Shown here piece by piece: positions 1 to 8,597 of a stretch of 64,000 nt of DNA. The notes under the pieces are model-generated. The model did no database searches. It was not told the origin of the DNA and worked only from the letters and a program-made list of their open reading frames with translations. Numbering within the stretch: the stretch's first letter is position 1; every line of letters begins with the position of its first letter. The position numbers were made by a program, and so were the translations under genes. Location: positions 124,001 to 188,000 of the forward strand of contig NZ_WHPF01000006.1 of assembly GCF_013106755.1 (NCBI RefSeq), read 5' to 3'. The DNA comes from Limnovirga soli (GTDB taxonomy: Bacteria; Bacteroidota; Bacteroidia; Chitinophagales; Chitinophagaceae).

Positions 1-2386
1 TGTTTGTTACGCTGCAAGTGGCTATTACCGCATCTTGTGTAGCGATAGTATCTTTTTCAAAATGTAAATTGGCATAGGTAAACTGTGTGTAACTTAGTCC
101 ATACCCAAAAGGGAACAAAGGCAATCCGGATAAGTTATAATAATCATCTCCCCTGCCGGTACTTTTATGGTTATATACCAAGGGCAATTGCGCTTCATTT
201 ACCGGGAAAGTAATGGGCAATCTGCCTGCTGGATTATACTTACCCAAAAGCACATCGGCCACCGCATAGCCCCCTTGTTCGCCGGGGTACCAAACATCAA
301 TAACACCCTGTACTTTATCTAACCAGTTTTGCATGGTAATGGCACTGCCACCAACCAATACCACCACTACAGGTTTTCCTGTAGCAGCTATGGCTTTAAT
401 CAACGCTTCCTGGTGACCGGGAAGGGAAAGCATCGCCCTATCCTGAAATTCACCTTCATGTATACCTACGGCTACAACAGCAATATCAGCCTGTTTTGCT
501 GTATTTACCGCTTCCTGTATTTGTTGCTGCCAGTTATTATTTGCACCCACCGTCCATATAAGTTTAATATGGGCATTACCTACCGGTTCAAAAAATTCCA
601 CGCGAATAGAATAGCTTTTACCTTTTTCAAAATAATAATCGGTAAGTAAAGTATGATAGCTGTTTTTTTGCCAGTTATCAATTAGCAGTTTTTCGTTTAT
701 ATACAATCTAAAACCATCACTTCCATCAAGGCCAATTTTATAGGCGCCTGATACCGGAGATTGAATTTCACCTACCCAACGGGCAGAATAAAAATCCATT
801 TTTATCGCAGGGCTAGGCGTAGATAATGTCCACGAAAAATCTACCTGATTATCTATCCGGGTAATAGCTGGCGTGCCACTTATATCAATATTATTAAAAT
901 AGGTACCCAATAAACCCTGCTGTTGCTGGTAGTGCAAACAGTTGGCTGGTACAACCACCCAATCGTTACTTAACACGGTAGCCCCTTTTGCATACAATAT
1001 TTTTTTATTGGCCGCCCTTTGTTGTAAACCCTGCAGTATACTAATACTACCATTGCCTTTGCCACTATAACCGCCAAGCCGCGCAGTACCTGCATCTTCG
1101 CCAATAACTGCAATGGTTTTTATATTGCTTTTAAACGGCAATACCTGTTTACTGTTTTTCAATAACACAATTGATTCCTGCGCAGCTTTAAGGGCCAATG
1201 CTTTATGGGGTGCATTTTGGTTCAATGCTTTTATCAGTGTATCGGGAGTAAAGGGATTTTCAAACAAACCCAGTTCAAATTTGGCTTGCAGTACTCTTGC
1301 TACGGCTTCATTAATACGAGCGGTATCTGTTTCTCCATTTAAAAATGGAGGAATAAATAGTTTATGGTGCTGATAATCTGTTTGAAAAATAACATCAAGT
1401 CCATTATTGATGGCATTTTTTCCCGCTTCTGCATAATCTTTTGCAGTATTATGTAACACCACAGCACCGCCAACAGCATTGGCATCAGAAATTACAAAAC
1501 CTGTAAAGCCCCATTTCTTTTTAAGCTCATCTCTTAACAACCAGCTATTGGCAGAACAGGAAATACCATCCAGGGAATTATAGGCTGTCATTACTGAACG
1601 CGAACCGCCCCTTTCTATACAGGCTTTAAATGGTGCCAGGTATATTTCCTCCAATAAACGGTCGTTCCAGTGAATGGGATAACTATCCCGGCCCCCATCG
1701 CCAACATTGGCAATAAAATGTTTGGGTGTGGTAATAATATCCATTTTCTCAAATGCACTTACAAAAGCCACACCCATTTCACTGGTTAAAAAAGGGTCTT
1801 CGCCATAGGTTTCCTCCGTACGGCCCCACCGTACATCACTGGCAATATTTACTACCGGCGTTAAAATATCCCTTATTCCTCTGGCCCTGGTTTCTGTGGC
1901 AATGGCATTGGCTACATTGTGCATCAGCGTAGTATCCCAGGTGGCGGCGAGTGCAATTGCCTGTGGAAAGGCAGTAGCCCCATCCCTAACCAAACCATGC
2001 AATGCTTCATCAAAAGGAATAATAGGTATTCCCAGACGGCTTTTTTCTACAAAATAGTGTTGAATGGCATTTATCTTGGCCAATAAGGTTAACCCGCTTT
2101 CTGAAGTATTATAATTGAGCAACTGACCGCCGGCATCACCTTTGGAAGCTGCACTTACCTGAAAACCAAAAATGCCATGGGAGTATTGACTGTCGGGCAC
2201 ATTGTCTAAATCGCCAGGTATCATAAACAATTGCCAGAATTTCTCTTCTGGTGTCATGCGGGAAAGCAAATCTTTTACCCTTTCAGCAATGGGTAATGCC
2301 GGATTTTTATATGGCATTATTTGCTGTGCGGGCAGTTGCAGCAAAACAAAAGATAGAAATACGGTAAGTACAATATATTTTTTCAT
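1..2386 (-). CDS. GH3 beta-glucosidase with PA14 insert (3' end outside window)
   Basis: Exported glycoside hydrolase family 3 enzyme that releases terminal beta-linked sugars (usually glucose or xylose) from oligosaccharides. The minus-strand frame is open from the ATG at 2386 to the window edge, about 795 codons, so the C-terminus is missing. It begins with a signal peptide (MKKYIVLTVFLSFVLL) followed by the GH3 start PYKNPALPIAERVKDLLSRM. The catalytic nucleophile is predicted to be Asp301 in GFVISDANAV (codon at 1486-1484). A PA14-like carbohydrate-binding insert begins near residue 490 (GTYFNN) and runs to about 620, inside the second GH3 domain. The visible end (PFGYGLSYTQF) leads into the fibronectin-like domain. 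It is divergent from the GH35 gene. Substrate cannot be fixed from sequence. Confidence 0.93.
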   Translation of the reverse strand, partial: MKKYIVLTVFLSFVLLQLPAQQIMPYKNPALPIAERVKDLLSRMTPEEKFWQLFMIPGDLDNVPDSQYSHGIFGFQVSAASKGDAGGQLLNYNTSESGLTLLAKINAIQHYFVEKSRLGIPIIPFDEALHGLVRDGATAFPQAIALAATWDTTLMHNVANAIATETRARGIRDILTPVVNIASDVRWGRTEETYGEDPFLTSEMGVAFVSAFEKMDIITTPKHFIANVGDGGRDSYPIHWNDRLLEEIYLAPFKACIERGGSRSVMTAYNSLDGISCSANSWLLRDELKKKWGFTGFVISDANAVGGAVVLHNTAKDYAEAGKNAINNGLDVIFQTDYQHHKLFIPPFLNGETDTARINEAVARVLQAKFELGLFENPFTPDTLIKALNQNAPHKALALKAAQESIVLLKNSKQVLPFKSNIKTIAVIGEDAGTARLGGYSGKGNGSISILQGLQQRAANKKILYAKGATVLSNDWVVVPANCLHYQQQQGLLGTYFNNIDISGTPAITRIDNQVDFSWTLSTPSPAIKMDFYSARWVGEIQSPVSGAYKIGLDGSDGFRLYINEKLLIDNWQKNSYHTLLTDYYFEKGKSYSIRVEFFEPVGNAHIKLIWTVGANNNWQQQIQEAVNTAKQADIAVVAVGIHEGEFQDRAMLSLPGHQEALIKAIAATGKPVVVVLVGGSAITMQNWLDKVQGVIDVWYPGEQGGYAVADVLLGKYNPAGRLPITFPVNEAQLPLVYNHKSTGRGDDYYNLSGLPLFPFGYGLSYTQFTYANLHFEKDTIATQDAVIATCSVTN

Positions 2387-2596
2387 ACAATGCTATATTT
2401 TCAATCAGCTATTTGCAATGCTAATGGGGTTATTGCAGATAAAAGCATATGCTGTTTGCATTGCAAATATTAGCCTAACAATGGGATAAATTGATGCAAT
2501 TACAGATATTTTTTGTGATTACATTGCGCATGGTAAACGGCGGCAATTATTAGCCTGCATTTTTGGGATTTTACTTTTGCTGATAGTTTTACCCAA

Positions 2597-2646
2597 GTAC
2601 AAGTGTGCGACGCAAGTAAAACTGAGTCCTTTATAATAGCCGGGCT
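2597..2646 (+). repeat. R1 intergenic repeat, forward copy
   Basis: Full-length copy: GTACAAGT left arm, GTGCGACGCAAG core, tail AGCCGGGCT followed by CATAA. It sits between the divergent GH3 and GH35 genes and ends 15 bases before the GH35 start, so it would lie in that gene's leader or promoter region. Confidence 0.85.
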
Positions 2647-2661
2647 CATAAAAAAAATACC

Positions 2662-4464
2662 ATGAAATATTTAGCATGTATTGGCATTAGCTTCTTTTTT
2701 TCTGTTGCTGTAATGGCACAAACAAAACATGTTTTTAGTTTAAACAGTACCGACTTTTTACTGGATGGGAAGCCATTGCAAATGATTAGTGGCGAAATGC
2801 ATCCGGCCCGTATACCAAGAGAATATTGGCGTAACAGAATACAAATGGCAAAAGCCATGGGCTGTAATACCATTGCGGTATATGTGTTTTGGAACTATCA
2901 GGAAACTACACCCGGCCAATGGGATTTTAGGAGCGGCAATAAGGATATTGCTGCTTTTATAAAAATGTGCAAAGAAGAAGGTATGTGGGTATTATTACGT
3001 CCCGGCCCATATGTTTGTGCCGAATGGGATTTTGGCGGCCTTCCCGCTTACCTGTTAAAAACACCCGATATAAAAATACGTTGCCTTGACCCTACTTATA
3101 TGCAAGCAGTTGGCAGGTATATTAGCCGGCTGTCAAAAGAAATTGCCCCATTACAATGTACCAATGGAGGACCTATTTTAATGGTGCAAATAGAAAATGA
3201 ATATGGCAGTTATGCCAATGATAAAAATTATTTACTGGCATTAAAAAAGCTGTGGCTGCAAAATGGCATTACCGTGCCATTTTATACAGCAGATGGACCC
3301 ACCGATTATATGCTGGAAGCCGGTAATATTGAATATGCTGCCATTGGCCTGGACAGCGGCGGAAGCGATGCCGATTTTGAGACTGCCCACCGTAACAATA
3401 GCAAAGTGCCTTCTTTTAGCAGCGAAACCTATCCGGGCTGGCTTACCCATTTTAAAGAAGCCTGGCAAAAACCCGATACTACCGATTTACTACGCGAAGT
3501 AAAATACCTGTTGGAAAATAAAAAATCGTTTAACCTGTATGTAATACATGGCGGCACCAATTTTGGCTTCACCGCCGGCGCCAATGCATTTACACCCACA
3601 CAATACCAACCCGATGTTACCAGTTACGATTACGACGCCCCAATTAATGAACAAGGCCAGCCAACCCCAAAATATTTTGCCTTACGCAGGCTAATTAGTC
3701 AATATGTTCACTATACTATACCACCGGTGCCTGCTGGCATAAATGCTATTACAATTCCAGCATTTCAAATGGAGCCCTTTACTTCTATATGGCAGCAATT
3801 GCCTGCCGGCATTGCTTCTCCGCAACCAAGGCCAATGGAATATTTTAACCAATCGAATGGATTAATTGTATACCGAACCACGTTAATTGGCCATCATTCA
3901 GGGAAACTTACTATTACAGAGCCACACGATTATGCCATTGTTTTATTAAATGGCAAATTGGTGGATACTATTTTTAGAGATGGCGGAAAATGGACCATTG
4001 AATTACCTAAAACGGACACTAAAAATCCGGTGTTAGATATATTGGTAGAAAGTATGGGCCACATTAATTTTGCCCAGTATATGATAGACCGTAAAGGCAT
4101 TACTGACAGGGTAACTTTAAACGGAATGACCTTAATGAACTGGCAAATATTTCCTTTGCCCATGCAAAATAATTTTGTGCAGCAATTACAGCCAACCTCC
4201 AACGGCGACTTGCACGATGGTGTATTTTTTAAAGGAAATATTACTATTAACAATCCGGCAGACACTTATCTGGACATGAGTAAATTTAAAAAGGGAATGC
4301 TATGGGTAAATGGCCATAACTTAGGCCGGTATTGGAATACAGGCCCTCAGTTCAAATTATTTTGCCCCGGTGTTTGGTTGAAAAAAGGAAATAACCAGGT
4401 AATTGTTTTCGATTTTCACCAACAGCAGGCAACAACTATTAAAGGAGAGAAAACTTTAGAATAA
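2662..4464 (+). CDS. GH35 beta-galactosidase
   Basis: Exported beta-galactosidase of glycoside hydrolase family 35, removing terminal beta-galactose. The protein has 600 residues, a signal peptide (MKYLACIGISFFFSVAVMAQ) and a GH35 barrel from about residue 25 to 350. Family motifs include GEMHPARIPREYW, RPGPYVCAEWDFGGLPAYLL and VQIENEYGSY. Predicted acid/base is Glu180 (NEYG) and nucleophile Glu255 (SSETYPGW). The C-terminal beta-sandwich carries the jelly-roll motif WVNGHNLGRYW. It is followed by the GH29 fucosidase in the same direction, so the two are probably used together. Family call is certain; the natural glycan is inferred only. Confidence 0.95.
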   Translation: MKYLACIGISFFFSVAVMAQTKHVFSLNSTDFLLDGKPLQMISGEMHPARIPREYWRNRIQMAKAMGCNTIAVYVFWNYQETTPGQWDFRSGNKDIAAFIKMCKEEGMWVLLRPGPYVCAEWDFGGLPAYLLKTPDIKIRCLDPTYMQAVGRYISRLSKEIAPLQCTNGGPILMVQIENEYGSYANDKNYLLALKKLWLQNGITVPFYTADGPTDYMLEAGNIEYAAIGLDSGGSDADFETAHRNNSKVPSFSSETYPGWLTHFKEAWQKPDTTDLLREVKYLLENKKSFNLYVIHGGTNFGFTAGANAFTPTQYQPDVTSYDYDAPINEQGQPTPKYFALRRLISQYVHYTIPPVPAGINAITIPAFQMEPFTSIWQQLPAGIASPQPRPMEYFNQSNGLIVYRTTLIGHHSGKLTITEPHDYAIVLLNGKLVDTIFRDGGKWTIELPKTDTKNPVLDILVESMGHINFAQYMIDRKGITDRVTLNGMTLMNWQIFPLPMQNNFVQQLQPTSNGDLHDGVFFKGNITINNPADTYLDMSKFKKGMLWVNGHNLGRYWNTGPQFKLFCPGVWLKKGNNQVIVFDFHQQQATTIKGEKTLE

Positions 4465-4477
4465 AATAGGTATGTTA

Positions 4478-4531
4478 CGGGCTGCATAGCATATGGCATC
4501 GCCGCTTGCGTCGCAGTACGTTCATCGTTCC
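4478..4531 (-). repeat. R1 repeat, reverse copy with alternative left arm
   Basis: Reads on the minus strand as GGAACGATGAACGTAC, then TGCGACGCAAG, then GCGGCGATGCCAT and a CAGCCCG tail. It shows the GGAACGATG left module in place of GTACAAG. The GH29 frame stays open through it, which would create a false N-terminus. Confidence 0.75.
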
Positions 4532-4561
4532 ACTTTTATGGCACCAAAAAATAAATTACAC

Positions 4562-6007
4562 ATGAAGCTAATAGCCAGTAACCTTATTGCAGTAATGATT
4601 ACCATGTGTTGCTTTGCCCAGCAACACAATTTTAATAATAATTATATTACACCAACAGACACCCTGGTGCAACAAAAAATTGAGCAATGGCAAGACCTGA
4701 AGTTTGGCCTGTTTATGCATTGGGGCACCTACAGCCAATGGGGTGTTGTAGAAAGCTGGAGCATTTGCCCCGAAGATGAAGGCTGGACCCAACGCAAAGG
4801 CCCCTATGCCAGCAGTTACAATACTTATGTAAAAGCCTACGAAAACCTGCAAACCACTTTTAACCCAACCCAGTTTAACCCAGAAAAATGGGCGGCAGCC
4901 GCTAAAAATGCGGGAATGAAATATGTGGTATTTACCACAAAACACCATGACGGGTTTTGCATGTTCGATACCAAACAAACAGATTATAAAATTACCTCTT
5001 CCAATACACCATTCGCTGCCAATCCGAGAAGCAATGTGGCAAAAGAAATATTCGACGCCTTTAGGAAAGATGGATTTATGACAGGCGCCTATTTTTCAAA
5101 ACCAGATTGGCATAGTCCGGATTATTGGTGGCCTTATTTTCCACCAAAGGACAGGAATGTAAATTATGACCCCAAAAAATACCCCGAACGCTGGAATGCA
5201 TTTAAAGATTATACCTATAACCAAATACAGGAATTGATGACAGGCTACGGCAAAATGGATTTGCTTTGGCTGGATGGCGGCTGGGTAAGGCCTTTATCAA
5301 GTGTTGACACTACTGTAGAATGGCAACGCGGTATAAAAGATGATCAGGATATTGATATGGCCCGTATTGCAAAAATGAGCAGAACTTATCAACCCGGCTT
5401 AATGGTGGTAGACCGAACAGTAAGTGGAGAATTTGAGAACTATGTTACCCCCGAACAAACCATCCCCAATGAACCACTTCCCTATCCGTGGGAAAGTTGC
5501 ATTACCATGGGTAATTCGTGGAGTTATGTACCAAACGACACCTATAAAAGCGCCAATGATTTGGTGCATATGCTGGTAAAAATTGTATCGAGAGGAGGCA
5601 ACTTTTTATTAAATATTGGCCCATCGCCCAATGGCGATTTTAGCGATACCGCTTATAACCGTTTAGCAGCCTTAGGTAGCTGGATGAACGTACACGGCGA
5701 AGCTATTTATGGCACCATTCCAATGGCGCCATACGAAAAAGACAATGTAGTTTACCTGCAATCGAAAGATAAAAAAACGGTGTATGTATATGTATTAAGC
5801 AACAATAAAGAAACTGTTGAATTGCCCGCTACCATTAGCTTATCTCAGATTAATATTACCCAAAAAAGTAAAATTATTTACCTGGATGCACCCAAAGAAA
5901 AAATTGGCATGCAACAAAAAAACAATCAATTAACGCTTACAATACCGGCCGGTTTACAACAAAAAAGCGGGGCTATATATGCCGCTACTTTTAAAATAAT
6001 ATTGTAG
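4562..6007 (+). CDS. GH29 alpha-L-fucosidase
   Basis: Exported alpha-L-fucosidase, glycoside hydrolase family 29, 481 residues from the start chosen here. The frame is open from 4493, but those first 23 codons are mostly repeat DNA. The ATG at 4562 gives a proper signal peptide (MKLIASNLIAVMITMCCFAQ). Motifs are FGLFMHWGTYSQWGVVESW, KHHDGFCMFDTKQTDY and LLWLDGGW. The Asp of LWLDGG (about residue 238) is the predicted nucleophile. LLNIGPSPNGDF marks the end of the catalytic barrel, and a small beta domain follows. It lies 98 bases after the GH35 gene, probably in the same transcript. Linkage specificity cannot be read from sequence. Confidence 0.94.
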   Translation: MKLIASNLIAVMITMCCFAQQHNFNNNYITPTDTLVQQKIEQWQDLKFGLFMHWGTYSQWGVVESWSICPEDEGWTQRKGPYASSYNTYVKAYENLQTTFNPTQFNPEKWAAAAKNAGMKYVVFTTKHHDGFCMFDTKQTDYKITSSNTPFAANPRSNVAKEIFDAFRKDGFMTGAYFSKPDWHSPDYWWPYFPPKDRNVNYDPKKYPERWNAFKDYTYNQIQELMTGYGKMDLLWLDGGWVRPLSSVDTTVEWQRGIKDDQDIDMARIAKMSRTYQPGLMVVDRTVSGEFENYVTPEQTIPNEPLPYPWESCITMGNSWSYVPNDTYKSANDLVHMLVKIVSRGGNFLLNIGPSPNGDFSDTAYNRLAALGSWMNVHGEAIYGTIPMAPYEKDNVVYLQSKDKKTVYVYVLSNNKETVELPATISLSQINITQKSKIIYLDAPKEKIGMQQKNNQLTLTIPAGLQQKSGAIYAATFKIIL

Positions 6008-6043
6008 CCCCCATTTGCGGTTTTGGCCGATTGCTATTCTAGC

Positions 6044-6098
6044 GTACAAGAGTGCGACGCAAGTAAAGCCATATTAATTTGCTGTTGCCGGGTTAATA
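6044..6098 (+). repeat. R1 repeat, forward copy
   Basis: GTACAAGA, core GTGCGACGCAAG, TAAAGCC, about 17 variable bases, then GCCGGGTTAATAA. It fills the 97-base gap between the convergent GH29 and AraC-type genes. Confidence 0.85.
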
Positions 6099-6104
6099 AA
6101 ATAC

Positions 6105-6977
6105 CTAAGCATAGGCCTCCGTTTTTTTACGGTATTCTTTTGGCGAAAGACCTGTTGTTTTTTTAAATATTTTATTAAAATTAGACAAGGTTTTATAGCC
6201 GCATTGAAAGGCAATTTCGGATATATTGAAATTCATTTCCAGCAAAAATTTACAGGCTTGTGAAATGCGAACTTCATTTAAATACTCTACAAAGTGTTTG
6301 TTGGTGCGCTGTTTAAACAACCGGCAAAAGGCATTGGGCGTAAGATTGGCAATTTTGGCAATCTCATCCAACGAAATATTCTTGTTATAATGGGTGGTTA
6401 TGTATTTGTATACATCAGCCAAACGGTCGTTTTTACTATGTAAGCTGGTGCATGAATAAGTTTCGCTGGTAATACATTCAATATCTTTAGAAACGGCCAT
6501 AATATTCATCACTTCCATAAGGCCAATCAGGCGGTCAAGGTCTTTTTTCTTGGTGAGTTTTTCCAGTTTATCGGCAATTTTTTCTCGGGTTTTTCCATTA
6601 ATTTTTAAACCGCGGCCGGCACGGTTAAACAGGTCGTTAATTTTTGTACTCTCGTTTAATGCATAAAAATTATTTGAAAAAACTTCTTTATTAAAATAAA
6701 GCACAATGGCTTTCGCATTTAAATGTGGAAAGCCCTTGTAATACAACTCATCGTTTAGCCAAACATGCGGCAGGTTGGCCCCAACAAAAACCATGTCGCC
6801 TTCTTCAAAAGAGTCTATTTTATCGCCAATAATGCGTTTACCATTTCCTTCTTTTACATATACCAGTTCCAACTCGGGATGGTAATGAAACGGGGCTTTA
6901 AAATGTGGTTCATCCCTTTCAATCACAGCAACATAACTCTGTACCAGGTGTGTAATTTCTGTTTTAAGCGCTTTCAT
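6105..6977 (-). CDS. AraC-family transcriptional regulator
   Basis: DNA-binding regulator of 290 residues. The N-terminal part (about 1-100) looks like a cupin sensor domain (HYHPELELVYVKEGNGKRIIGDKIDSF, of which HYHPELELV is typical). The C-terminal 100 residues carry two AraC helix-turn-helix units: SLDEIAKIANLTPNAFCRLF and ISEIAFQCGYKTLSNFNKIF, then the family end TGLSPKEYRK. It lies 34 bases downstream of the ROK gene in the same direction, so the two are probably co-transcribed. Adjacency to GH29/GH35/GH3 suggests it controls sugar use; the inducer is unknown. Confidence 0.92.
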   Translation of the reverse strand: MKALKTEITHLVQSYVAVIERDEPHFKAPFHYHPELELVYVKEGNGKRIIGDKIDSFEEGDMVFVGANLPHVWLNDELYYKGFPHLNAKAIVLYFNKEVFSNNFYALNESTKINDLFNRAGRGLKINGKTREKIADKLEKLTKKKDLDRLIGLMEVMNIMAVSKDIECITSETYSCTSLHSKNDRLADVYKYITTHYNKNISLDEIAKIANLTPNAFCRLFKQRTNKHFVEYLNEVRISQACKFLLEMNFNISEIAFQCGYKTLSNFNKIFKKTTGLSPKEYRKKTEAYA

Positions 6978-7011
6978 TATTAATACATAAAATGGTTAAA
7001 AAATATATAAG

Positions 7012-8238
7012 TTAAACAAGGGATAGCATTTTATCTCTTACCAGTAAACAGGCACCCAATAAGCCAGCCCTTCCTGGAATATCTGATACCATAATTTGTG
7101 TATCTGAACTTACCAGACTTAAAGAATATTGAAAAACTGCCGACTGCACAGGTAACAAAAACGGGTTGCCAATAGCACTTAAAATACCACTCAGCACAAT
7201 GGTATCAGGGTTAAACATATTAATGGCAAAAGCTAATCCTTTACCAAGGTTATACCCAATTTCATTAAGCCCTTCAATAGCCAGATTATCTCCATTTTTT
7301 ACGGCTTCAATAATATCTTCAAGTTCCAAAAATCCTTTTGCAGCCAACTTTTCTTTTAATACACTATTGCTGCCATTTTGCATACGCTCTATTATAAACT
7401 CAATAAGATAAATGCCAGAACACTCGGTTTGTAAACAACCTTTCTTTCCGCATACACAAATACGTTCATTGGTAAACATGGGTATATGGCCAATTTCACC
7501 CGCATAACCCGATGCACCATATACCGCTTTGCCATTAATAAAAATGCCCGACCCAATACCATAATCAAGATTTATAACAATGGCATTATTGGAAATAATT
7601 TTCTTTCCAAAAAAGTATTCGCCATAGGCAATTGTGCGGCTGTCATTATCTATATAAACCGGCAACCCAATGGCTGTTTCCAGTATATTTTTTACGGGTG
7701 CATCTTTAAAATGGTAAATGGTGAGTATCTGTCCCTTTTTAACATTAATACGGCCGGCAATACTTAGGCCCATACCAATAATTCTATCCTTACCTATTTT
7801 CGAGTTGTTAATAAATGTATTTATCTCATTTATAATGGCATCTAAAGATTCCTGCGGATCAAGAAAGGGGAAAAAAATATCGGTAGCTTCTTCCACAATG
7901 GTTTTATTAAAAGCCATCAAACCAATATTAATCTTATATCTTTTTATTTCCACGCCTAAAAAATAGCATCCATCGGGGCTTAATCCATAAATAGTAGCCC
8001 TTCTTCCAACACCTTCAGTTTTTTGGCCAAAATCCCTAACCAAACCTTCCTCCACCAGGTTCATGGTAAGCTCTGTAGTTTTTGGAATACTAATATTCAG
8101 TAAATCAGCCATTTCAGGAATCGTGCATTCCATTTGTGCACTAAAATGACCAATCATTTTTCTCTTATACTCATATTCTTTATAAGCAATTCCAGTAAGT
8201 TCACCATTATCGGCCTGCGCAAAAACTGAGTATTTCAT
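7012..8238 (-). CDS. ROK-family transcriptional regulator (NagC/Mlc type)
   Basis: Protein of 408 residues with an N-terminal winged helix (about 25-85: CTIPEMADLLNISIPKTTEL) and a C-terminal ROK domain. ROK features are the phosphate loop region NLDYGIGSGIFINGK, the GEIGHIPM segment and the zinc-binding CVCGKKGCLQTECSG. Such proteins repress sugar-uptake or hydrolase genes and release DNA on binding a sugar or sugar phosphate. The helix-turn-helix argues for a regulator rather than a glucokinase. It precedes the AraC gene and lies beside the glycosidase cluster, a likely target by inference. The family is certain; the ligand is not. Confidence 0.9.
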   Translation of the reverse strand: MKYSVFAQADNGELTGIAYKEYEYKRKMIGHFSAQMECTIPEMADLLNISIPKTTELTMNLVEEGLVRDFGQKTEGVGRRATIYGLSPDGCYFLGVEIKRYKINIGLMAFNKTIVEEATDIFFPFLDPQESLDAIINEINTFINNSKIGKDRIIGMGLSIAGRINVKKGQILTIYHFKDAPVKNILETAIGLPVYIDNDSRTIAYGEYFFGKKIISNNAIVINLDYGIGSGIFINGKAVYGASGYAGEIGHIPMFTNERICVCGKKGCLQTECSGIYLIEFIIERMQNGSNSVLKEKLAAKGFLELEDIIEAVKNGDNLAIEGLNEIGYNLGKGLAFAINMFNPDTIVLSGILSAIGNPFLLPVQSAVFQYSLSLVSSDTQIMVSDIPGRAGLLGACLLVRDKMLSLV

Positions 8239-8597
8239 TGCTATTCTCTCGTTATTGGTAATAATTATTTTATAAACACTAATTAATTAGCAATTTATTT
8301 ATTAATTATATACCTCATTGTAATTTTATTCAATTTTCAGATAAAAAATTTATTAAAATTTAAAAACTCAATCATTTGGGCGTGCCCTTCGGGCCGGGCT
8401 ATCCGCTGCAAGTCCTCGCTGCTCGTACCTCGCGGCTCCGGGCTTTCCGCTACTATCCCTCACGCAAACAGCCATGCCAACATCAAATTTTTTACTAGAG
8501 AAAAAAAACGACTCTTCATACTATCCCGGCTCAAACAAATACATGTTAGTATAATTAATTAACTTGCGCCCCAATCATTCATGCTTAAACACATTCT
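8239..8597. other. Intergenic region between divergent ROK and pruA
   Basis: 358 bases. 8239-8377 is very AT-rich and should hold the ROK promoter, although no exact TAnnTTTG was found there. 8378-8466 is the GC-rich R2 repeat. 8545-8597 probably holds the pruA promoter: TAACTTGC near 8560 is one mismatch from the -7 consensus. No gene is seen. Confidence 0.6.
8378..8466 (-). repeat. R2 GC-rich dispersed repeat, copy 1
   Basis: About 89 bases, far richer in GC than its surroundings. It begins with a small hairpin (GCCCTTCGGGC) and contains CCGCTGCAAGTCCTCGCTGC and GGGCTTTCCGCTACTATCCC. A second copy lies in the opposite orientation at 35411-35491; shared blocks include GCGAGGACTTGCAGCG and GCGGAAAGCCC when read on one strand. 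No reading frame is evident. Confidence 0.75.

Noticed and set aside
4493-4561. Upstream start of the GH29 gene at 4493
   Set aside because: These codons are an R1 repeat plus spacer; the ATG at 4562 opens a proper signal peptide.
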